Positions 1-7,970 of a stretch of 33,944 bases of DNA are shown piece by piece. Source of the DNA: Candidatus Roizmanbacteria bacterium (GTDB taxonomy: Bacteria > Patescibacteriota > Microgenomatia > UBA1406 > GWC2-37-13); NCBI GenBank assembly GCA_026395475.1, contig JAPLYQ010000142.1, forward strand, positions 1 to 33,944. Reading direction: 5' to 3'. The position numbers and the translations under genes are program-made. The notes under the pieces are model-generated. The model saw nothing but the letters and a program-made list of their open reading frames with translations, did no database searches and was not told the origin of the DNA. Position 1 is the stretch's first letter, and each line of letters starts with the position of its first letter.

Positions 1-88
1 CAAACAATGAATATATTGGCACATTTGGCCTATTATCAAATTTTGGGCAAGCCGTAAAATCAACTGTACCTTTAGAATTACTATCCAT
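1..88 (-). CDS. Partial leftward ORF, unknown function (N-terminus only)
   Basis: Reading the minus strand, an ATG at 88-86 opens a frame that stays open for 29 codons to the left edge of the window. The visible residues begin MDSNSKGTVDFTACPKF. An AGGGA ribosome-binding-like sequence lies about 6-7 bases upstream of the ATG on that strand. It would be transcribed divergently from the terminase genes. Too little is visible to name a family, and 29 open codons can occur by chance. The start with a plausible ribosome-binding site is the main support. Confidence 0.4.
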   Translation of the reverse strand, partial: MDSNSKGTVDFTACPKFDNRPNVPIYSLF

Positions 89-122
89 ACAAATTCCCTA
101 ACTAATAACTGTGAAATATTAA

Positions 123-152
123 TTGCCTTAAGGCACGTCTATACCTTATAAT
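123..152 (+). promoter_or_regulatory. Sigma70-like promoter upstream of terminase genes
   Basis: A perfect -10 hexamer TATAAT (147-152) is preceded, 18 bases upstream, by TTGCCT (123-128), a 4/6 match to the -35 consensus. Transcription would start near 159, giving a leader of under 30 bases before the terminase small subunit ATG at 187. No clear Shine-Dalgarno sequence precedes that ATG, so initiation may rely on a near-leaderless or AT-rich context. Confidence 0.5.
124..135. promoter_or_regulatory. 12-bp perfect palindrome overlapping the -35 box (possible operator)
   Basis: TGCCTTAAGGCA is a perfect 12-bp dyad. It covers most of the predicted -35 element of the rightward promoter and lies between the divergent start codons at 88 (minus) and 187 (plus). 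That placement suits binding of a dimeric regulator controlling one or both directions. The palindrome is seen directly; its role is inferred. Confidence 0.4.
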
Positions 153-186
153 ATAGCATACCTGAATAACTTACTCAATATGCAAT

Positions 187-849
187 ATGAATCAAAATTC
201 TGATGAAAATCAACAACTTAATGTTGACAAAATCGAAAGGAACAAATTTATACTTGCCCTTAATGAAAGTGCGGTAGAAAGTCGCTTACAAAAGGTGTTA
301 GGAGTTAACCCAAAAATCTGGAATGACCTAAAAGATCAAGGAATACTTCCCCGAACTGGAACTTACGGTGAGTTTTTAACTAAAGTATTTAACCATTATC
401 GCCAACAAAATGAGGTTGCACTTGCTAAAGTTAAATCTAAAGCGGAAGAAATGGCCGCAAAGCGTACTTACAGAAGTTCAGATACAGAAAGTGGACTTCC
501 CAGAGTTGTAGAAGCAGAGAAAATATCTAAAATACGTTTGGATTCTGCTCGTGAACGACAAATACACTTACAAAATCTACAAACAAGAAACGAATTAATT
601 AGTAAGAGTGAGTTATACACCCTAATAGCCCCAATGGTAGGTAATATGGTCAACATACTTCGCAGTGCAGCGGATGACGACCCAAAAGTACAACCTACAA
701 TTGATAAATGTTTTGCAAGTTTACATGAAGTTGGTCTTCAACTACTTGCGCAGGTTAACCGTGACAGCGATAGTTACGTTGAAGAAATGATGAACAACCC
801 AGTTGACTTAGATGATATTATCAATAACGCCCAATTGGAGATAGAATGA
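187..849 (+). CDS. Terminase small subunit (DNA recognition), lambda Nu1 role
   Basis: 220 residues. The N-terminal half (about 30-70) carries a predicted helix-turn-helix-like segment (VLGVNPKIWNDLKDQGILPR), as expected for binding the packaging site. The centre (about 105-150) has the pattern seen in many small terminases: EAEKISKIRLDSARERQ, then a helix with NELISKSELYTLIAPMVG. The acidic C-terminus probably contacts the large subunit. Its stop overlaps the next gene's start as ATGA, giving translational coupling to the terminase large subunit. The start at 187 has no obvious Shine-Dalgarno sequence, but no better in-frame start is visible. The assignment rests on motif pattern and position rather than strong similarity to lambda Nu1. 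Confidence 0.75.
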   Translation: MNQNSDENQQLNVDKIERNKFILALNESAVESRLQKVLGVNPKIWNDLKDQGILPRTGTYGEFLTKVFNHYRQQNEVALAKVKSKAEEMAAKRTYRSSDTESGLPRVVEAEKISKIRLDSARERQIHLQNLQTRNELISKSELYTLIAPMVGNMVNILRSAADDDPKVQPTIDKCFASLHEVGLQLLAQVNRDSDSYVEEMMNNPVDLDDIINNAQLEIE

Positions 850-2816
850 GGCGTACACTTGAAAATATAAGCGAAAGAAGACTCGTTGGAGAGTTATTTA
901 ACTTATTTCAACCTCCTATACGTATAAGTACAATGGACTGGGCAAGGAAATACCGTAACATAACCAGTAAGGAAACTAGTTTTGGTATAGGACAGTTCGA
1001 CCCAATGTTAACTCCCTACATGGAATATGTATATGAGTGCTTAGATAATCCCTATATTCCAACTATAATTTCACAAAAAAGTGCACGTATAGCTTGGACA
1101 GAAACGATAAACAACTACCGAGGCAAGAAAATACACACAAATCCAAGCCCAATGTTACTTGGATTTGCTACAGGAGCGGCTTGTAAGAACTTTGGGAAGA
1201 TAAAATGGGCTAATTTCCTTGCCAACATACCAGTTCTTAAAAATATAGTTAATGCAGGTGTAGCAAAGAACAAACAAAGCTTTTTCGAGTACGATTTTCC
1301 TAATGGAAGTTTACGTTTAGTTACATTGGGTAGTATTAGTTCACAGAAAAGTGATAATTTTCCTTACATTGAGATTGAAGAGCCTGATGATGCGCCAAAT
1401 GATGTAAGCGGGCAAGGAGATACTCTTGCTAACTTAAAGCAAAGACAAAAAACAGTTCCAACTACACTTAAAAAGTTAATTTTTGGAGGTACTCCAACAA
1501 ATAAGGACTTCAGTAGGGTTGAAGCTGCAATTAAAGCAAGTAATCAAATGGTCTTTAAAGCAGAATGTCATCACTGTAAAGAGTTAATTGCAATGGATGG
1601 AAACGCCTTCAATAACATACAGTACAGTGACTACCAAGACCGTAAAATACATGATATTTATGGTAAATGTGACCCTGAAACTGCAATGTTCATTTGCCCA
1701 AACTGTCAAGTTGAATGGACTTTTGAGCAAAAGAACTTAAATATAATTGCAGGCAAGAAGTTTGGATTTACAGATCACACTGGAACATTTAGTAAAGGAT
1801 GGCACGCTAAGAAACCTGAAATAACTGAAGCTTTTGGCTTCATATTTAGCGAGTTATTAAGTCCATTTCCTCCAAGTAACTTTGTAGAGTTAACAAAACT
1901 GAAAATACTTGCAGACTTAGACAAAGCACGTGGTAAAGAAGGTTTAATGAAGTCTTACTACAATAACAATCGTGGCGAACCTTACGCAAGTGGTTTCTCG
2001 GCGATGGAAGTAGAAGATATGGTTAAACTTCGTAGTAACTATCCGCAAGATGTAATTCCAATGGAAGGACTTGTACTTACAGCAGGGGTAGACGTACAAC
2101 ATAATAGGTTTGCTATTATTCTTCTTGCTTGGGGACGTAATGGTAATGTATACTTAATAACTTGGAAAGAGATTTTTGGTAATGTATTTAACCCGCAAGA
2201 CCCTGTGTGGGATGAATTAACTAACTTTTGCTTATCAAATATTGAGCATGTAACTGGAAAAACATTACCTATTAGTGCAGTAAGTATAGACTCAGGTGAT
2301 GGTAATACAGTTGAACTTGTTTACCGTTGGGTTAACCAAATGAACTTACGCCTTGAGTTTAATGGTAATGTACGCGCAACTAAAGGGGTAAAGGAACTTA
2401 AATTCAGTCATGATGACGTATATAAAGAACCTGCAATACCTGACCCAGTTTCATATAAACAAGTTAGGCGTTCTCTAGCTGAACGTATGGGTGTTACCTT
2501 GTATCAACTTGGAGCGCATAGAGCGCATGATGAAGTATTAAGAAGAATATCTCTTAATACAGTTGAAGAAGCTACTCATGATGTATTCTACTTCAACGAA
2601 CAAAGTTATGGGGGTTTCGAGGAACAAATACTTTCTTGCAGAAAGTTAATTGACACGACTGGAAATACCCAGAAAGAAGTTTACCAGCTTGTAAGTGGTA
2701 AACGTAAGGAGGCTATGGATGGCTGTAAGAACGCCTTTCATGCTGCATACGCTATTGGAGTTAGAGAGTTTTCTAATGATCGTTGGAAAGCTATAGAAGA
2801 TTATTTACTTAAGTAG
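846..2816 (+). CDS. Terminase large subunit, lambda gpA family (ATPase and nuclease)
   Basis: 656 residues, close to lambda gpA (641). It powers DNA translocation into the prohead and cuts concatemers. The deviant Walker A region reads QKSARIAWTE (77-86), matching the lambda KSARVGYS type. A Walker B-like acidic strand sits at about 172-182 (FPYIEIEEPDD), followed by GQGDTLANLKQRQKT and FGGTPTNKD. A zinc-ribbon-like pair CHHC (241/244) and CPNC (284/287) follows. The C-terminal nuclease domain begins GVDVQHNRF with Asp416 at the position of the lambda catalytic Asp, followed by IDSGDGNTVE (Asp482, Asp485). It overlaps the small subunit by four bases and ends eight bases before the lysozyme-like gene. 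Confidence 0.95.
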   Translation: MRRTLENISERRLVGELFNLFQPPIRISTMDWARKYRNITSKETSFGIGQFDPMLTPYMEYVYECLDNPYIPTIISQKSARIAWTETINNYRGKKIHTNPSPMLLGFATGAACKNFGKIKWANFLANIPVLKNIVNAGVAKNKQSFFEYDFPNGSLRLVTLGSISSQKSDNFPYIEIEEPDDAPNDVSGQGDTLANLKQRQKTVPTTLKKLIFGGTPTNKDFSRVEAAIKASNQMVFKAECHHCKELIAMDGNAFNNIQYSDYQDRKIHDIYGKCDPETAMFICPNCQVEWTFEQKNLNIIAGKKFGFTDHTGTFSKGWHAKKPEITEAFGFIFSELLSPFPPSNFVELTKLKILADLDKARGKEGLMKSYYNNNRGEPYASGFSAMEVEDMVKLRSNYPQDVIPMEGLVLTAGVDVQHNRFAIILLAWGRNGNVYLITWKEIFGNVFNPQDPVWDELTNFCLSNIEHVTGKTLPISAVSIDSGDGNTVELVYRWVNQMNLRLEFNGNVRATKGVKELKFSHDDVYKEPAIPDPVSYKQVRRSLAERMGVTLYQLGAHRAHDEVLRRISLNTVEEATHDVFYFNEQSYGGFEEQILSCRKLIDTTGNTQKEVYQLVSGKRKEAMDGCKNAFHAAYAIGVREFSNDRWKAIEDYLLK

Positions 2817-2824
2817 GAACTATT

Positions 2825-3253
2825 ATGTTACCGCAGGATTTTATAAAACAATTTGTTACCTGTTCACTTGTCCCCTATTGGAATGAGAATAAAGAACTTG
2901 CAATAGGGTATAATAATATTCTTAATGTAACAAGTGCAACTGTATGGCTAAAAGAACAAGCTGAAGCAGACTTAGATCAACGTATTAGACAAACTACAAT
3001 GTTATTACGTGCTAAATTATCTGTAGGACATATGTTAACTTTTAACCAAACTACTGCACTTGTTAGTTTATTTCTTGATATTGGTTATGAAAATATTCGC
3101 AAGACAAAGTTTATCGCCTATCTTGAAGCTAAGAACTGGGTAATGGTTACTTCGTCTTTTATGTTATTTAATAAAAACAGGCTTAATACAGTTAGCGTTA
3201 AGAAAACCGCAAGACGTAAAGCTGAACAAGTGTTATTTAATACTAAGGATTAA
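2825..3253 (+). CDS. Catalytically dead GH24 (T4-type) lysozyme-fold protein
   Basis: 142 residues with the overall GH24 phage lysozyme pattern. The N-terminus aligns without gaps to T4 lysozyme from residue 1: Tyr18, Ile27 and Gly28 are kept. All three active-site positions differ: Val11 for Glu11, Asn20 for Asp20 and Ala26 for Thr26; Asn31 replaces His31. The C-terminal part keeps the family core: FNQTTALVSLFLDIGYENIR, KTKFIAYLEAKNW, and VKKTARRKAEQVLF, the usual arginine-rich end helix. No signal peptide or membrane segment is seen. It sits between terminase large subunit and gpW, where lambda has no gene, and a separate GH19 endolysin occupies the lysis cassette. A structural or packaging role is likelier than wall digestion; the function is unknown. 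Confidence 0.8.
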   Translation: MLPQDFIKQFVTCSLVPYWNENKELAIGYNNILNVTSATVWLKEQAEADLDQRIRQTTMLLRAKLSVGHMLTFNQTTALVSLFLDIGYENIRKTKFIAYLEAKNWVMVTSSFMLFNKNRLNTVSVKKTARRKAEQVLFNTKD

Positions 3254-3255
3254 TT

Positions 3256-3546
3256 ATGTTATCTTTTGCTGAAGCTTCTGCACAATTAGCTACAATTAAT
3301 GCCGCAATAAGTGAATATTATGCTGGAACTCGTAGACGTTCTCTTATAGTTGGTGGGCACGAATTTAACCGGCAAGTAACTTATGCAGATATAAGTATCA
3401 CAGCCTTACTGCAAGAACGTACTCGTTTGCAAGCTATAGTTGATGCTTACTCTCCACCAGCACAAGTGCTATTTAAAGGGAATACAAGTTTTCCTTTACA
3501 AGTTACAAAGAAACCTACAAGCAACCGATTTAATGGAGGGTATTAA
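3256..3546 (+). CDS. gpW-like head-tail joining (head completion) protein
   Basis: 96 residues, longer than lambda gpW (68). Family features are visible: an N-terminal helix (AEASAQLATINAAISEYYAG), a basic RRRSLIVGGHEFNRQVTY hairpin with the typical G-x-x-F/V turn, and a second helix (ISITALLQERTRLQAIVDAY). The C-terminal 25 residues are an extra tail. gpW proteins bind the portal after packaging and prepare it for the neck protein. The gene starts three bases after the lysozyme-like gene and its stop overlaps the portal start as TAATG. Order terminase-W-portal matches lambda A-W-B. Confidence 0.8.
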   Translation: MLSFAEASAQLATINAAISEYYAGTRRRSLIVGGHEFNRQVTYADISITALLQERTRLQAIVDAYSPPAQVLFKGNTSFPLQVTKKPTSNRFNGGY

Positions 3547-5060
3547 TGAACGGTAATATTATAGGAACTGATACTGATACAGGCATAGCGAATCAAGCTA
3601 CAAGCGTGTACGGAGCAAGTTGGAACGCCTTACATACCCCTGCGTATGATTCTGCAAGTATGGATTTTAAAAACAGTCAGCGTGAAGCTTATGTAGCTGA
3701 TGCAGACTTGCTTGCAATTAACGAATTATTACTAATTCAAAGCCGTAGTAGAAATGTAAGTAGAAATAATCCAATTGTAACTTCAGCAGAAGATAAATAT
3801 GTTGCAAAATTAGGCTCAATTAAAGTTAACTTTAAAAATCCTGATGGTACAGAACATAAATTAATGCAGGAACTTTGGGATGAATTTGCAGATGACCCGA
3901 ACTTAGATGGAAAAGGAAACTTATGTACTAATCAAGCTGTATGGAATCATGACCGCTTTCAAAGTGGAGAAGCTATCATACGAATGATTATTAAGCAAAA
4001 AGATAACTCTAATAGGATTCCTTTAAAGTTACAAAGCATAGAAAGTGAATATCTTGATGTTACCTACATGGGCTTCAGTGACCCTGAACTAAGCCAACTT
4101 CCTTTTGGAACTACCCGTTACGGTATTACTTTTGATGACTACAATAAACCAATTTTTTATAATTTCTGGTCAGACCGTCATTATGGTATTCGTAATGTAA
4201 ATACAACTCCTTGGCAACACGTCAAAGTTCCAGCAGAAGATGTTTGTCACATTTTTGAACGTAGAAGAAGTAATCAATGGCGTGGAACTCCAGTTGTATC
4301 GTCACTTTTGTCCACAATATACGAGATAACTGATTTAACTGATGCAACTGTAGCAAAACAACTTGCAGCAGCAGCTATAAGTTGGATAGTTGAGCAACCT
4401 GATGGTTCACCTCTGAATGCACCTGGAAGTATACGAACCGCAGGCAATACAATGCCAACTGACCTAGAGCGAAAGTTATTTTTTGTAGCTAATGGCGGAC
4501 AAGTACAATATACAAACCCTGGAGAGAAGTTTCAGTTAGTTCAAAGCTCAGATATTGGAAATAACTTAACAAGTTTACTAAAGCATCAGCTTCAAACCAT
4601 AGCTGCGGGGTACGGTATACCTTATTATATGTTAACTGGGGATACAGAAGGTTTGAATTTCTCTTCAATCCAAGGTATTCTTCTGGAGTTTCGTAATCGC
4701 TTAGAATATATCCATCATTATATTAACTTGCCTGATGGGCTTGATCGTATAGTTAAACGATTCACCGCTATCGCTAATATAATGTACCCAGAAACAGTAA
4801 CAGCAAAACCTAGTTACCAGTTTCCTAAAAATTACGGTGTTGATATGCTTAAGGATTATCAAGGTAATGTTCTTGGTATGCAAAGCGGGCAAACTACACT
4901 TAAACGTGTTATGGATGAAAACCATCTAACTGAAGAAGAAGTACTACAAGATCAAGCACTAAAAGAGAAGTTAGGGCTTGTAGGGTTAACTGACTTGCCT
5001 ACTAGTGCGAACATGACTCAAAATAACAACACACCTCAAAGAGATACTACAAGTAATTAA
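3546..5060 (+). CDS. Portal protein, lambda gpB family
   Basis: 504 residues (lambda gpB 533). Portal dodecamers form the vertex through which DNA enters and the tail attaches. Recognisable family stretches are RSRNVSRNNPIVTSAEDKYV near residue 60, the segment around AVWNHDRFQSGEAIIRM, the conserved VPAEDVCHIFERRRSNQWRG block, and the long central helix with TVAKQLAAAAISWIVEQP. After GIPYYMLTGDTEGLNFSSIQ the protein ends in a hydrophilic Asn/Thr-rich tail. It is translationally coupled to gpW through TAATG overlap. A 92-base gap with a promoter follows it. Confidence 0.93.
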   Translation: MNGNIIGTDTDTGIANQATSVYGASWNALHTPAYDSASMDFKNSQREAYVADADLLAINELLLIQSRSRNVSRNNPIVTSAEDKYVAKLGSIKVNFKNPDGTEHKLMQELWDEFADDPNLDGKGNLCTNQAVWNHDRFQSGEAIIRMIIKQKDNSNRIPLKLQSIESEYLDVTYMGFSDPELSQLPFGTTRYGITFDDYNKPIFYNFWSDRHYGIRNVNTTPWQHVKVPAEDVCHIFERRRSNQWRGTPVVSSLLSTIYEITDLTDATVAKQLAAAAISWIVEQPDGSPLNAPGSIRTAGNTMPTDLERKLFFVANGGQVQYTNPGEKFQLVQSSDIGNNLTSLLKHQLQTIAAGYGIPYYMLTGDTEGLNFSSIQGILLEFRNRLEYIHHYINLPDGLDRIVKRFTAIANIMYPETVTAKPSYQFPKNYGVDMLKDYQGNVLGMQSGQTTLKRVMDENHLTEEEVLQDQALKEKLGLVGLTDLPTSANMTQNNNTPQRDTTSN

Positions 5061-5073
5061 TTACAAAGAAGTA

Positions 5074-5102
5074 TTGACATTGAGAAAAATAAAGCTTATA
5101 CT
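5074..5102 (+). promoter_or_regulatory. Strong sigma70-type promoter before protease/capsid genes
   Basis: TTGACA (5074-5079, perfect -35), 17-base spacer, TATACT (5097-5102, 5/6 match to -10). It lies in the 92-base gap between portal and protease, the largest gap in the head module. Transcription would start near 5109. It could raise expression of the scaffold, decoration and capsid genes, which are needed in many copies. Confidence 0.65.
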
Positions 5103-5120
5103 TTCCAATAGGGTGAGAGA

Positions 5121-5142
5121 ACCTTAACTTATAAAATAAGGT
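5121..5142 (+). promoter_or_regulatory. Leader hairpin covering the protease Shine-Dalgarno
   Basis: ACCTTA (5121-5126) and TAAGGT (5137-5142) form a perfect 6-bp stem with a 10-base loop. The 3' arm contains AAGG (5138-5141), the only ribosome-binding-like sequence before the ATG at 5153. Folding of this leader could therefore limit translation of the protease. The structure is AT-rich and modest; the regulatory effect is inferred. Confidence 0.4.
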
Positions 5143-5152
5143 AACAAAAACA

Positions 5153-6505
5153 ATGGATTACAGGTTAATACTAGCTAGGTGTTTAAATGAACCTTTGAAT
5201 ATTGAGTATTCAAAACTAGATGTACTCACCAACGAAGTTTTTATCAAGATGATGGTTAACTCAGAGTTAATCGACCGTTCTCAACCTACGCCTGAAAGTA
5301 AAGTATCATCTGATTTGCATATTCCAGACAATACAGTTGTAATTCCTGTACATGGAAGCCTTGTTAATAAGAACGGTGCAGGAAGTTCTGGTATATCTAG
5401 TTATTCAAGCATTAGACGTCAAATCATAAGTGCAATAGATGAAGGCGCAAAGAATATTGTGTTTGATATTGCTTCTGGCGGTGGTGAAAGTGCAGGTAAC
5501 TTTGCTTTAACTGATTTAATCCACAGTTTGCCTTCAAAATACGGCATCACAACTTATGGTTTTACTGATTCTACTGCTGCAAGTGCGGCTTATGCAATCT
5601 TATCAGCTACACAAAATACATACGCAGTTGATACTGCCACAGTAGGCAGTATTGGAACTATAATGTCCCTAGTAGACGTTACTGAAGCTGACAAGAAAGC
5701 AGGAGTTTCTTACAAGATACTTCGTAGTAAGGACAACAAAGCTACATATAATCCGCATGAGAAAATATCTGCTAAAGTTATTTCTGATGCAACTACACTG
5801 TTAAAAGTGTGGGATGATAAATTTAACAATATTGTTAACAAGTACAGACCTATGTTAAGTTTGGAAACAATTACCTCTTTAGATGGTAAAACTGTTCCCG
5901 CACTTGAAGGGCAGAAAATTGGACTTGTAGATAATATTGTTAGTTCGATTGAAGATGTATTTGCAGTTATTAACTCTGGAAGTGCATCGACAAAAGCAAC
6001 AAAAATCGTAGATGCTATGTCTACAATATCTTCCATCACAACTATAGGTACAAATATGGCATTATCATTAGAGGAAGCCTTAAATAAAGTTGTAGACTTG
6101 CAATCCAAGTTAGACAGCGAAGTAGCTTCTAAGCAATTAGATATTAAACAGGCCGTTGCCGAGGATAGAACTCGCGGTTTGAAGATATTTGAAGCTAGAA
6201 GTGCTTTTGGAGTTTCAGAAAAGATGGCTCTTAACGCATACGCTAAAGGTTACTCTTTAGATATGGTTACAGAAATGTTTACTGAAATTAAAGCTAACCA
6301 AGACGCATCTACAGTAGTTAACACAACTAGTCCATCTCCAACTGGAGGTGTCGGAAGTGCTGACCAAATTTCAATCGCAAACATTTATGCTTTAGGAGCA
6401 AGCCAAGCTAAGACAGAAGATCGTGTAGCTGGTGGAGCTTTAAGCATGGACGATATACTCAAAGCAATGGGTGATATTGGCGCAGAACAACTTGGAGGTA
6501 ACTAA
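5153..6505 (+). CDS. Prohead protease with C-terminal scaffold region, S49 family (lambda gpC type)
   Basis: 450 residues, near lambda gpC (439). The N-terminal about 270 residues form an S49/SppA-like serine protease that matures the prohead. The nucleophile is expected at Ser144 in DSTAASAAYAIL, with oxyanion-loop FDIASGGGESAG upstream and TVGSIGTIMSL downstream. The general-base Lys is most likely Lys196 in SKDNKATYNPHEK, matching the K-x-x-x-N-P spacing of lambda gpC. Residues from about 300 are helical and charged (SLEEALNKVVDLQSKLDSEV), the part expected to act as scaffold. It ends by TAATG overlap with the decoration gene, whose Shine-Dalgarno GGAGGT lies inside this gene's last codons. 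Confidence 0.88.
   Translation: MDYRLILARCLNEPLNIEYSKLDVLTNEVFIKMMVNSELIDRSQPTPESKVSSDLHIPDNTVVIPVHGSLVNKNGAGSSGISSYSSIRRQIISAIDEGAKNIVFDIASGGGESAGNFALTDLIHSLPSKYGITTYGFTDSTAASAAYAILSATQNTYAVDTATVGSIGTIMSLVDVTEADKKAGVSYKILRSKDNKATYNPHEKISAKVISDATTLLKVWDDKFNNIVNKYRPMLSLETITSLDGKTVPALEGQKIGLVDNIVSSIEDVFAVINSGSASTKATKIVDAMSTISSITTIGTNMALSLEEALNKVVDLQSKLDSEVASKQLDIKQAVAEDRTRGLKIFEARSAFGVSEKMALNAYAKGYSLDMVTEMFTEIKANQDASTVVNTTSPSPTGGVGSADQISIANIYALGASQAKTEDRVAGGALSMDDILKAMGDIGAEQLGGN
6056..6505 (+). CDS. Nested in-frame scaffold protein (lambda Nu3-like), from internal start
   Basis: An in-frame ATG at protease codon 302 (6056) is preceded by TAGGT (AGG at 6046-6048, seven bases of spacing), a plausible internal ribosome-binding site. 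Initiation here would give a 149-residue helical, charged protein identical to the protease C-terminus, starting MALSLEEALNKVV. Lambda makes its scaffold Nu3 in this way from within gene C. The site is seen in the sequence; the function is by analogy. No separate scaffold gene is found in the window, which supports the reading. Confidence 0.55.
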   Translation: MALSLEEALNKVVDLQSKLDSEVASKQLDIKQAVAEDRTRGLKIFEARSAFGVSEKMALNAYAKGYSLDMVTEMFTEIKANQDASTVVNTTSPSPTGGVGSADQISIANIYALGASQAKTEDRVAGGALSMDDILKAMGDIGAEQLGGN

Positions 6506-7944
6506 TGGGACAGATTATTAACAGTACAACAACTGTAGGTAATACTATCTATGTAAACCCTAATGCTGGCCCTACAGGTTTATCTCCTTTAGGTGGCGCA
6601 CAACGGTTTCCAGATAAACGCTACAGTTGGTTTAAACGCGACAACGCAACTTCAGATTATAAAACAAGACGTATTGTTCTTGCTGCTGGACAAGTATTGA
6701 AACGCGGAACTTGGCTACAATCAACTCCACAAGGTACTATGATTGCTCATGGTGCATTTTTACAAAACTCAACTGTTTTGTTAAGTGGTACTGGTATGTC
6801 TGCTGGAGATACTTTAAAAATTGGCAACATTACTTACACTGCTGCCCAATCTTTAACTCCACTTCAAGTTGCTCAAGCATGGCGAGCTTACAGTGTTAAC
6901 AATACTGAAGGGTATCCTGCTTCAAGTGCAGCTCAAAATACTGCCAGTTTAGCAGCTTTAGCACCTACTTTAGGTTCTTTTAGTGCATGGGTTCCTGGAT
7001 GGAACTATACTATTGACGAAAACTCAATACAGCAATATGCTCTAGGTACTCCTACAACAGGTACAGCAGGTTTAGCGGCCAATACTGTAGTTGGTATTGC
7101 CTTAATTGCCCAAAGTTCGAGTTATATATCTGCTGTAGGTGCTTTTGCTAACGCAGTATATACTGCTGCAAGTACAAGTACACTAACTGTTAATACTTTC
7201 TACGATAGTATTCCGGGTCAAGCAACTATTCAAGCAACTGGTTCTTTAACTTCTACACAAACCGCAGTTATTGGTGGTATTACCTTTACTGCTGCTGTAG
7301 GCGGTGCAACTGCTGCACAAGTGTTATCAGCTATTTCCTTGATTCCCTCTGGAGCATTATCAACTGCCTCAACTTTAACCAATGGTTTAGTTACTGTTAC
7401 TGCAAGTACAGGTGCAGTTACCTTAAATGCAACTAGCGCTTCTTTGGGTACTTTAACTGGTACAAATGCTGGTTGGACTTTCCAAATTGGTTTTGGTAGT
7501 TCTGTACTTACAGCTATCTCTACTCCAGTTAATAGTACAAATGGTATTTTGTCTGCTTCAGGTAATTTAACTTTTAACGTAGGTCAATCTAACACTGTTG
7601 CTACGGTTGCAGGTTTATTACTTATGGATACTAACGCTAGTACAGGTGCAGTTACTACTCAAATGTTTATTGATGGCGACTTCTGGGCTGAAGGTATACA
7701 GTGGGATAATCACCCATTACCTTCAACTGTAAACGTACCAATCCCAGGTGGTGCAGGTTATACAGGGCAAAACAACGGTTATGACTATGTAGTCAATGGT
7801 GATGGTACTGTAACTGCATGTACTCCTTACTGGACTGGCGTTAACACTTTATTAGATGCACAGAAATTTCTTGAGAACACCGCAGGTAATACTTTCTTTA
7901 CTTTGGGTTCTTGGCAATCGAAAGCTGGCGAAATCGAACCTTAA
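6505..7944 (+). CDS. Head decoration protein, gpD-like, enlarged by inserted modules
   Basis: 479 residues against about 110 in lambda gpD. gpD trimers clamp the expanded capsid at threefold sites. Two gpD-like segments are separated: RRIVLAAGQVLKRGTWLQS (55-73) and VAGLLLMDTNASTG followed by MFIDGDFWAEGIQWDN (about 368-405). Between them lie about 280 Thr/Ser/Ala/Gly-rich residues, probably beta-rich. These include two related units, GDTLKIGNITYTAAQ...TPLQVAQAW and QTAVIGGITFTAA...TAAQVLSAI. Residues after 405 are an extra C-terminal domain with GNTFFTLGSWQSKAGEIEP at the end. Position between protease and capsid gene matches lambda D. No frameshift or truncation is seen. Confidence 0.75.
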   Translation: MGQIINSTTTVGNTIYVNPNAGPTGLSPLGGAQRFPDKRYSWFKRDNATSDYKTRRIVLAAGQVLKRGTWLQSTPQGTMIAHGAFLQNSTVLLSGTGMSAGDTLKIGNITYTAAQSLTPLQVAQAWRAYSVNNTEGYPASSAAQNTASLAALAPTLGSFSAWVPGWNYTIDENSIQQYALGTPTTGTAGLAANTVVGIALIAQSSSYISAVGAFANAVYTAASTSTLTVNTFYDSIPGQATIQATGSLTSTQTAVIGGITFTAAVGGATAAQVLSAISLIPSGALSTASTLTNGLVTVTASTGAVTLNATSASLGTLTGTNAGWTFQIGFGSSVLTAISTPVNSTNGILSASGNLTFNVGQSNTVATVAGLLLMDTNASTGAVTTQMFIDGDFWAEGIQWDNHPLPSTVNVPIPGGAGYTGQNNGYDYVVNGDGTVTACTPYWTGVNTLLDAQKFLENTAGNTFFTLGSWQSKAGEIEP

Positions 7945-7970
7945 TATTAACTTAAATAGGACTTATACTT

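Noticed and set aside
225..255. TTGACA with TATACT 19 bases downstream inside the terminase small subunit gene
   Set aside because: Spacer too long and fully inside coding sequence; no downstream start that needs it.
2825..3253. Active endolysin next to the terminase
   Set aside because: The GH24 fold is recognisable but all three catalytic positions are replaced, and a complete GH19 endolysin is present after the holin.
5710..6108. 132-codon minus-strand ORF inside the protease gene
   Set aside because: Antisense shadow of a well supported S49 protease gene; no ribosome-binding site or coding pattern of its own.
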